Assembly (NCBI GenBank): GCA_964001155.1
Contig: CAXFCD010000245.1
Coordinates: 1 to 8,058, forward strand
Direction of reading: 5' to 3'
From: CAXFCD01 sp964001155
Lineage (GTDB): Bacteria; Fidelibacterota; Marinisomatia; Marinisomatales; UBA1611
Length of the DNA: 8,058 nt
Shown piece by piece: positions 1 through 4,613 of this stretch (positions are counted from its first letter, which is position 1; each line of letters begins with the position of its first letter). A program made the position numbers and the translations under genes. The notes under the pieces were generated by a model. It had not been told where the DNA came from. It was given only the letters and a program-made list of their open reading frames with translations, and did not search any database.

Positions 1-788
1 AAAGCAAGGATCTGATGGCCGAGACAAATTCCAAACATGGGCTTCTTCCCCAAGAGTGTTTTCACTGTTTCGATGCCATAGGTTACAGCCGCAGGGTCGC
101 CGGGGCCATTGGATAGAAAGACACCATCTGGATCAAAATCTAAAATATCCTCTGAAGATGTTTGAGCCGGAAAGACCGTTAAATCACACCCATGAGTTTC
201 AAGCAAACGAAGAATATTAGATTTAATTCCAAAATCAATGGCAGCAACTTTGTACTTGGATGATTCGTTGGAAGGCCATTGATATTGATTTTGAGTGGTT
301 ACTTCCTTTGCCAGGTCTAGACCAGTCATATCCGGTGATTTGGATAATTTTTCTTTTAAACTATCTAAATCAAAATCTGTGGTTGAAATGATACCATTCA
401 TTGCACCATAATCTCGGATGTGACGCGTGAGAGCTCGCGTATCAATGCATTTGATACCAATAATTTTTTGATCTTTTAAATATGAACCGATGGATTGGGT
501 GGATCGCCAGTTTGACGGTAAATCCGTTTCTTCTTTAATGACAAATCCTGCTACTTGGATCTTATCAGATTCAATGTCGTCAGGATTCACACCGTAGTTA
601 CCGATGTGGGGAGATGTCATGGTAACGATTTGGCGGCAATAGGAAGGATCGGTCAATATTTCCTGATATCCGGAAAGTCCTGTATTGAAGCAAACTTCGC
701 CAATGGTTTCGCCTGTTGCCCCGAATGTTTGACCATAAAAAAAACGGCCGTCCTGCAACAAAAGAACGGCCGTTTTAGAATTTTTCAT
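1..788 (-). CDS. carA: Carbamoyl-phosphate synthase small subunit (glutamine amidotransferase chain), 3' end outside window
   Basis: CarA hydrolyses glutamine and passes ammonia to the large subunit CarB, which makes carbamoyl phosphate for pyrimidine and arginine synthesis in the cytoplasm. The minus-strand reading gives 262 residues from an ATG at 788-786. The N-terminal small-chain domain covers roughly residues 5-135, with family motifs such as GEVCFNTGLSGYQEILTDPS and IDTRALTRHIR. A class I glutamine amidotransferase domain starts near residue 180 (VAAIDFG). It contains SNGPGDP (226-232) and the nucleophile elbow GICLGHQ with catalytic Cys255. The usual length is about 360-380 residues, so the catalytic His and Glu lie beyond the left edge. 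The start fits the family N-terminus, but there is no clear Shine-Dalgarno sequence; the bases before the ATG are GAAATTCGGGC. The gene lies 58 bp downstream of the exported-protein gene on the same strand. Codons 5-18 form a terminator-like hairpin, described separately. Confidence 0.96.
   Translation of the reverse strand, partial: MKNSKTAVLLLQDGRFFYGQTFGATGETIGEVCFNTGLSGYQEILTDPSYCRQIVTMTSPHIGNYGVNPDDIESDKIQVAGFVIKEETDLPSNWRSTQSIGSYLKDQKIIGIKCIDTRALTRHIRDYGAMNGIISTTDFDLDSLKEKLSKSPDMTGLDLAKEVTTQNQYQWPSNESSKYKVAAIDFGIKSNILRLLETHGCDLTVFPAQTSSEDILDFDPDGVFLSNGPGDPAAVTYGIETVKTLLGKKPMFGICLGHQILA
737..776 (-). terminator. Terminator-like hairpin with T8 tail inside the start of carA
   Basis: Read on the minus strand, AAAACGGCCGT (776-766) is followed by a 14-nt loop and then ACGGCCGTTTT (751-741), a perfect 11-bp stem. 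The 3' arm runs into eight consecutive T residues (744-737). A GC-rich stem with a U tract is the form of a rho-independent terminator. Here it lies inside carA codons 5-18, so ribosomes on the early carA message would be expected to disrupt it. Each arm also contains the self-complementary ACGGCCGT, so the element is both a direct and an inverted repeat. The plus-strand reading has only four T residues after the stem, so minus-strand function is more likely. The structure is seen directly; termination activity is inferred. Confidence 0.5.
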
Positions 789-800
789 GCCCGAATTTCA

Positions 801-845
801 CAAGGTTTTTTTGAAATCCAAACCTTGATCAGGCGAGATTTCAAA
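801..845 (-). promoter_or_regulatory. carA leader with two interleaved, mutually exclusive inverted repeats
   Basis: The 58-bp gap before carA holds two perfect inverted repeats, read on the minus strand. The first pairs TTTGAAATC (845-837) with GATTTCAAA (818-810): 9 bp around an 18-nt loop. The second pairs CAAGGTTT (827-820) with AAACCTTG (808-801): 8 bp around an 11-nt loop. One arm of each helix lies in the loop of the other. A full pseudoknot is unlikely because only one nucleotide (809) would have to span the 9-bp helix. The layout therefore fits two alternative hairpins, the second ending 12 nt before the carA ATG. With the terminator-like hairpin just downstream it resembles an attenuation leader, but no known riboswitch or PyrR-binding motif was recognised. 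Confidence 0.4.
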
Positions 846-846
846 T

Positions 847-1692
847 TTATTTAAGGAGAACAAGAACCTTGCAGTTTGTGAGAAGCCCGAATTTCTTTTC
901 AGCATCTCGGATTCTTTCCGCATCCATATTTGAAACAGTCAAATTCACATCATCATCACTAGATACAGCTTCAATCAAAAGTGGATTATTTCCAACCCTT
1001 CTGCGCACATTTCCGTCTTCCATAGAATGGGCGTATCCAATGGGACCACGGTTAACAGACCGTGAACGCGTGTAATGCCTGGGGCCATAGATCAATTTTT
1101 CGTTTTCATTGAACACCTTGGGCACCATGGCCGGAATGTGATAAATATTTCTGGCATCAATCACAATGCCGGTTGTGCGTTCACTTTTCGGCGTGGCTGC
1201 CCGGGTCATAAGATAAGTGGATTGGGCGACACTTTCATTCAAATAGCCGTCGGCATCAACTAAGATTTCTGCCAAACCGGACATTTTGATCGCCAAGGCA
1301 ATGGCAACTTCATTTCGTTCTAGGTATTCTATTTCTCCTTGCTGATAGGCACTGCCCACCAAAGATTCAACCCGGCTGCCAACCAGCGGATCTCTCACCA
1401 TGATTTCCCCAACAGTACGACTGTCGAAGTTCACCAGTTTAATCAAATCCAATAGATTTCCCCGTGCTTTGGCTCGGGCTTCGCCCTTGGAAAGTTTCAG
1501 GTTTTTCTCAATAATTTGAAGGTCCCCTTCCGATGTTTCTTTTTTGGTAATTGCAGCGGTTCCGCGGGAAACAATGACTCGATTTGCATAATCAATGAAC
1601 CCGTAATCAGTGCGCACAACGGAAGATCTCGGGGAATCGACAGCGAGAAGACTGCCAATCAGGATTAAGTATGTGGATAGATGTTTGACCAT
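847..1692 (-). CDS. Exported protein resembling the LPP20/FlgT-type family
   Basis: This is a 281-residue protein of unknown function. The ATG at 1692 was chosen because it gives a standard signal peptide (MVKH followed by a hydrophobic stretch to about residue 18) and has GAGGT at 1700-1696 just upstream. A TTG at 1725 would only add 11 residues ahead of the signal. The central part (about 65-145) has the Ala-rich helix EARAKARGNLLDLIKLV followed by beta-rich sequence, as in LPP20-type and FlgT-like surface proteins. The C-terminal half carries TGIVIDARNIYHIPAMVPKV (174-193), then IYGP, RVGNNPLLIEA and a final strand ending in CKVLVLLK. From memory, proteins of this type share a 'TG-V-DARG...PA-P-I...YG' block. 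There is no lipobox cysteine, so it is probably periplasmic rather than lipidated. It lies upstream of carA on the same strand and is divergent from the plus-strand operon. The family assignment is tentative. Confidence 0.82.
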   Translation of the reverse strand: MVKHLSTYLILIGSLLAVDSPRSSVVRTDYGFIDYANRVIVSRGTAAITKKETSEGDLQIIEKNLKLSKGEARAKARGNLLDLIKLVNFDSRTVGEIMVRDPLVGSRVESLVGSAYQQGEIEYLERNEVAIALAIKMSGLAEILVDADGYLNESVAQSTYLMTRAATPKSERTTGIVIDARNIYHIPAMVPKVFNENEKLIYGPRHYTRSRSVNRGPIGYAHSMEDGNVRRRVGNNPLLIEAVSSDDDVNLTVSNMDAERIRDAEKKFGLLTNCKVLVLLK

Positions 1693-1784
1693 AGCACCTC
1701 GTCTAGGTATGACTGAAAGTAACAATTTTGACTATCGTAGTGCAACTCTCCAAAATAACAAATTCCATCAGTAACTTCCCGCAT
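1693..1784. promoter_or_regulatory. Divergent intergenic region with candidate promoters both ways
   Basis: This 92-bp gap separates the start codons of the two divergent transcription units. On the minus strand a weaker candidate is TTGTTA (1761-1756), a 16-bp spacer and TACGAT (1739-1734), each box matching the sigma-70 consensus at 4 of 6 positions. It overlaps the better plus-strand candidate described separately, so the two would compete for polymerase if both are real. No operator palindrome was recognised. Confidence 0.35.
1728..1756 (+). promoter_or_regulatory. Candidate sigma-70 promoter for the plus-strand operon
   Basis: TTGACT (1728-1733, 5 of 6 to TTGACA), a 17-bp spacer and CAAAAT (1751-1756, 4 of 6 to TATAAT) lie about 30 bp before the chosen ATG at 1785. 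A TTG codon inside the proposed -35 box is the only basis for a longer upstream reading of the lipoprotein gene, so this promoter also argues for the downstream start. The match is moderate and FCB-group promoters can differ from this consensus. Confidence 0.4.
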
Positions 1785-2750
1785 ATGGCACGCCATTTTA
1801 AGATTCATTATTTGCTGCTGATTCTATTTCTGTTTGCCTGCGTGGAGAACAGGATTTTTATTCAACTTCATCCCGATGGGCAAACTTATTTTCGGTTTGA
1901 GAGCCGTGGCGATTCTACCGATGTTTTTGATACAGATTATATTCATCCCCAAGATTTCCCGGGATGGATCACTTCATCGAAGGTGATACAAAATGAAAAT
2001 GATAAAAACTGGATTTTAACTTCGGAGGGATTGAGCCAAGATACAGCCATTCTGTTTTATGGTGAGAAAATGATTCCCTTAGGTTACGCCTTTAACCGCA
2101 GTGCCAAAGTAACATACTTCAGCACGGAATATTCTTTTACTTTCACGATTTATGGACGTCATATTCAAGAAGAATATCCGAAATTGTATGAAGCAATTTT
2201 GTCGGAGAAATCCGATTCACTTTACTGGCTTCCGGAAGCGCTTACCGTTTTGATGCAAAAAGGATTGCATGATCTCGCTCAAGATTCATTGTCGCCCCAT
2301 GAAATTATATGGAATCAAAGGCTGGTCAATCATTTGCGGAATTCTTTTGCAAGAATGACCACCTTGGAAGATCTTCAGGAAATTCAAAAAGATAGGGAAT
2401 TATTTTTTACAGATTTGCTGAAACCCTTTAAAGTTGATTCTGATTTGCCGGGTAAATTGGCAGATGCCATGGAAATCCATGAAAAAATTCTCGAATCAAC
2501 TCTGGACTTGAACGATGATTACTTTGAAATGAGAGTCATCATGCCGGGACAACCTGTATTCACCAATGCGAATGAAATCAATAATGATACTTTAGTCTGG
2601 CAATTTAGATTGGATTCTCTTTTAGCAGATGAATATACAATAAATGCAAAATCAGTGATCTACGCTACAGATCGGGTTCAAAAAACCTTAATTTCGGTTG
2701 GAATTCTATTTCTGCTTTTGATGGGGATTTTAATAAAAAGACGCCTCTGA
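1785..2750 (+). CDS. Membrane-anchored lipoprotein of unknown function with C-terminal transmembrane helix
   Basis: The ATG at 1785 gives 321 residues with a lipoprotein signal: MARHFKIHY, a Leu-rich stretch, then LFAC with the lipidation Cys at 19. A longer reading from a TTG at 1728 would put 19 unlikely residues in front, so it was rejected. After Cys19 comes a beta-rich segment (IQLHPDGQTYFRFESRGD). The middle (about 130-230) is mostly helical. A second beta-rich stretch (VIMPGQPVFTNANEINNDTLVWQF) comes before a hydrophobic helix at about 301-316 that ends in KRRL. This order of lipid anchor, 'dG' beta region and C-terminal membrane helix recalls LppM/DUF3153-like proteins, but I saw no diagnostic motif. 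It would be held in the inner membrane at both ends, with the bulk facing the periplasm. It is the first gene of the packed plus-strand series, ending 2 bp before the next start. Confidence 0.85.
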   Translation: MARHFKIHYLLLILFLFACVENRIFIQLHPDGQTYFRFESRGDSTDVFDTDYIHPQDFPGWITSSKVIQNENDKNWILTSEGLSQDTAILFYGEKMIPLGYAFNRSAKVTYFSTEYSFTFTIYGRHIQEEYPKLYEAILSEKSDSLYWLPEALTVLMQKGLHDLAQDSLSPHEIIWNQRLVNHLRNSFARMTTLEDLQEIQKDRELFFTDLLKPFKVDSDLPGKLADAMEIHEKILESTLDLNDDYFEMRVIMPGQPVFTNANEINNDTLVWQFRLDSLLADEYTINAKSVIYATDRVQKTLISVGILFLLLMGILIKRRL

Positions 2751-2752
2751 TC

Positions 2753-3178
2753 ATGCTGAAAAAATTGATACTGACACTAACACTTGTTTCATTCACTTGG
2801 GGTGACACGCCCAAATTTGGGGATGGGCAGATTGCCATTATGATTGAAGAATATTTTCATTCATCAAGGGAAGCGCCGGAACTTATGGGTCACCAGTTTT
2901 ATGCGAGCAAGTATGAACAAGTGATCCAAATAGAGATTGATACAAAAGAAGAAAACGTCAATGATGCATTATTATTTGGTTTCAAAGCTATGAGCCAAAT
3001 TGCCAATGTAGCCAAGACGCCGTTTACCCAATCTGTATTGGTGATTCATTTTGGTAATCATGGAATGCCTGTTGTGGCCAGTGCTTTTTTGGATTGTTCC
3101 AAGGAATTCTTTTTGGACGGTACGATGAAAGAGGATGCTTGGCGAAAGCATTGTTTAATTATTGGAGGAAATAATTGA
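2753..3178 (+). CDS. Small secreted protein of unknown function
   Basis: This encodes 141 residues. The N-terminus MLKKLILTLTLVSFTWG is a classical signal peptide with likely cleavage near Gly17-Asp18, giving a mature exported protein of about 124 residues. The mature part alternates predicted strands (YEQVIQIEID, SVLVIHFG) and a helix (VNDALLFGFKAMSQIANVAK). It carries two cysteines (115 and 134) that could pair in the periplasm. I do not recognise a family. The start lies 2 bp after the upstream stop without a visible Shine-Dalgarno sequence, which suggests translation by reinitiation. Its 3' end holds the GGAGG and overlapping TTG start of the next gene. Confidence 0.8.
   Translation: MLKKLILTLTLVSFTWGDTPKFGDGQIAIMIEEYFHSSREAPELMGHQFYASKYEQVIQIEIDTKEENVNDALLFGFKAMSQIANVAKTPFTQSVLVIHFGNHGMPVVASAFLDCSKEFFLDGTMKEDAWRKHCLIIGGNN
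3164..3168 (+). promoter_or_regulatory. Shine-Dalgarno sequence for a TTG start at 3175
   Basis: GGAGG lies 6 nt before TTG at 3175-3177. The same reading frame has a TAA at 3172-3174, so no longer start is possible. The next in-frame ATG (3208) would cut into the conserved-looking N-terminus. This site is the clearest ribosome binding site in the packed operon and fixes the TTG as the start. Confidence 0.75.
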
Positions 3179-3660
3179 GTCAATCTTTTGAAAAAATTCA
3201 CCATTACATGGGCATTGAGCTGAATCAGCAAACATGGGGGCTTCTTGGGAAAAAAGATCGCAATGCACAGGATGATAATCGTATGTTAGCTTTTGCAAAA
3301 GCATCTTTGTATCATTGGCACCGCTCCCACGAATTCAAACTGGTGAATGAACAGCGGGGCGAATGGATGATTTCACATGTGTATGCCGTTTTGGGCAAAA
3401 GTGAAGAAGCATTATCTCACGCAAAAAAATGTTGGATGTTGACTGAATCCTTAAATTTGGCAGGATTTGATTTGGCATATGCTTATGAAGCTTTGGCACG
3501 AGCCCACGCAGCGTTGGGCAATTCGGATAAAATGAATGAATATTTTTTAAAAGCAAAATCTGCAGGGGAGAAAATTGAAGGGAAAGAAGATCAAGAGTTA
3601 TTTCTATCGGACCTCCATCAAGGCCCCTGGTTTGAATGCACAAAACCAATGGATGATTAA
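3175..3660 (+). CDS. TPR-like helical protein of unknown function
   Basis: This 161-residue protein starts at TTG 3175, overlapping the previous stop by 4 bp (TTGA). It has no signal peptide and should be cytoplasmic. It is almost entirely helical. Two helix-turn-helix units look like tetratricopeptide repeats: residues about 62-93 (EWMISHVYAVLGKSEEALSH...) and about 99-132 (DLAYAYEALARAHAALGNSD...), with the usual Ala, Leu, Gly and Tyr spacing. The N-terminal block FEKIHHYMGIELNQQTWGLL, the central SLYHW and the C-terminal FLSDLHQGPWFE look like conserved family signatures. I recall similar small proteins annotated only as hypothetical. It directly abuts the cysteine dioxygenase gene (0 bp gap), so a linked role is possible but not shown. 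Confidence 0.85.
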   Translation: MSQSFEKIHHYMGIELNQQTWGLLGKKDRNAQDDNRMLAFAKASLYHWHRSHEFKLVNEQRGEWMISHVYAVLGKSEEALSHAKKCWMLTESLNLAGFDLAYAYEALARAHAALGNSDKMNEYFLKAKSAGEKIEGKEDQELFLSDLHQGPWFECTKPMDD

Positions 3661-4179
3661 ATGCAAGACTTGATTGATCGATTACACGAATTCGCAAACC
3701 ATGATTTTCCTGTACCGGAAGTTTCTACTTATTTAGAAACCTACCAATTCACAGAAATGGACAGAGAGAGGTATACATTTTTTGAAGATACATTTTATAC
3801 ACGCAATTTGGTGTTCCGTGATAAACATTTTGAAATTTTAGTTTTATGTTGGAGTCCCGGGCAAGTCGCACCTGTCCATGGGCACGAAGGTGAAAAATGT
3901 TGGGCTCGGGTGGAATCAGGAAAACTTCAATTTTGCAATTACAGTATAGAGTCTGAATCACCCTTAGTTGTAAAAATGGACGAACAGCTAGTTGGAGAAG
4001 CGGGTCATTTGGATGGCCCGGCGGAAATTCATTCCGTTGAAAATATATTTGATGAACCTGCTATGAGTCTACATATCTATGCTAAACCCTTTGATGCCTG
4101 CGATATTTATGATATCGAAAAGAAAACTATCGATCGGGTTACATTGAATTATCACAGCAAATTTGGTGAATTGTGCTAA
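3661..4179 (+). CDS. Cysteine dioxygenase type I (cupin)
   Basis: The enzyme oxidises cysteine with O2 to cysteine sulfinate, the first step of cysteine catabolism, using non-haem Fe(II) in the cytoplasm. The 172-residue protein has YTRNLV (46-51), whose Arg48 matches the substrate-carboxylate Arg60 of the mammalian enzyme. The cupin motif HGHEGEKCWARVESGKL gives iron ligands His73 and His75, and His124 is the third ligand. SLHIYAKPFD (136-145) supplies His138 and Tyr140, equivalent to mammalian His155 and Tyr157. Cys80 is spaced as mammalian Cys93, so the Cys-Tyr thioether cofactor could form. A related thiol dioxygenase (for example 3-mercaptopropionate) is less likely given the Arg48, Cys80 and Tyr140 set. 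The ATG follows the previous TAA with no gap. The 3' end overlaps the next gene by 7 bp. Confidence 0.93.
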   Translation: MQDLIDRLHEFANHDFPVPEVSTYLETYQFTEMDRERYTFFEDTFYTRNLVFRDKHFEILVLCWSPGQVAPVHGHEGEKCWARVESGKLQFCNYSIESESPLVVKMDEQLVGEAGHLDGPAEIHSVENIFDEPAMSLHIYAKPFDACDIYDIEKKTIDRVTLNYHSKFGELC

Positions 4180-4613
4180 AATATTTCGTTTTCCTTCCGT
4201 GCCTGTTGTTGGCACAAATTGAAAAACAAGTGCGAGATGATGATCCATCTTTGTTTAAAAATCAGCGAGTTTATCACGCACCGCCAAAACCATTATTTAA
4301 AGGTCGGCCTCATGATTTGGACTTTTTAACTGATATTCCAAAAGATTCTGTAGCATCTTCAATCCTGTTTTTTAAAACGGACTCAATGGAATATTACCAG
4401 GAATTTTCCTTGGAAGGAAATCATGGGCTTTATCGATTCAATTATGATCCAAAGCTCTATCCGGGAACACGGCTCCAATACTATTTTGTCATTCAATCCG
4501 GATCCAATATTCATGCAACACCGGTAGACAGCACAGGCGAACTTTTCCCCATGGATAAATTGTTGATCGACCCGGTTCAATATTTTAAACAAAAAGCACG
4601 CTTGAACCAATGA
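4173..4613 (+). CDS. Small secreted beta-rich protein of unknown function
   Basis: This encodes 146 residues from a GTG at 4173. An in-frame TGA at 4167-4169 rules out a common start further upstream. The short signal LKYFVFLPCLLLAQ suggests cleavage near residue 14. Residues about 60-120 look like an immunoglobulin-like beta sandwich: SSILFFKTD, YQEFSLEGNHGLYRF, then LQYYFVIQSGSNIHATP. The aromatic 'YYFVIQSG' strand recalls the 'YYI-A-D-G' strand of bacterial Fn3/E-set domains. The C-terminus (DPVQYFKQKARLNQ) is likely helical. It overlaps the dioxygenase stop by 7 bp and the ligA start by 4 bp (ATGA), so the three genes are probably translated together. No specific family is recognised. Confidence 0.8.
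   Translation: MLKYFVFLPCLLLAQIEKQVRDDDPSLFKNQRVYHAPPKPLFKGRPHDLDFLTDIPKDSVASSILFFKTDSMEYYQEFSLEGNHGLYRFNYDPKLYPGTRLQYYFVIQSGSNIHATPVDSTGELFPMDKLLIDPVQYFKQKARLNQ

Noticed and set aside
801..827. CAAGGTTT/AAACCTTG hairpin as a terminator for the exported-protein gene
   Set aside because: On the minus strand the stem is not followed by a T tract (TGAAATTC follows), so it does not have the form of an intrinsic terminator.
555..854. Plus-strand open frame of 99 codons over the 5' part of carA
   Set aside because: It lies antisense to carA, whose minus-strand protein is a clear family member. The plus-strand peptide has no recognisable features.
1047..1064. Short inverted repeat CACGGT/ACCGTG
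   Set aside because: The stem is only 6 bp, lies in coding sequence and has no T tract. Such repeats are expected by chance.
1693..1725. TTG start at 1725 extending the exported LPP20-like protein by 11 residues
   Set aside because: The ATG at 1692 has GAGGT upstream and begins a normal signal peptide.
1728..1784. Upstream TTG start extending the lipoprotein by 19 residues
   Set aside because: The extension would place polar residues before a standard lipoprotein signal, and the TTG falls in a candidate -35 box.
3335..3697. Minus-strand open frame of 120 codons
   Set aside because: It is antisense to the TPR-like gene and the dioxygenase start, both well supported. It has no ribosome binding site or family signature.
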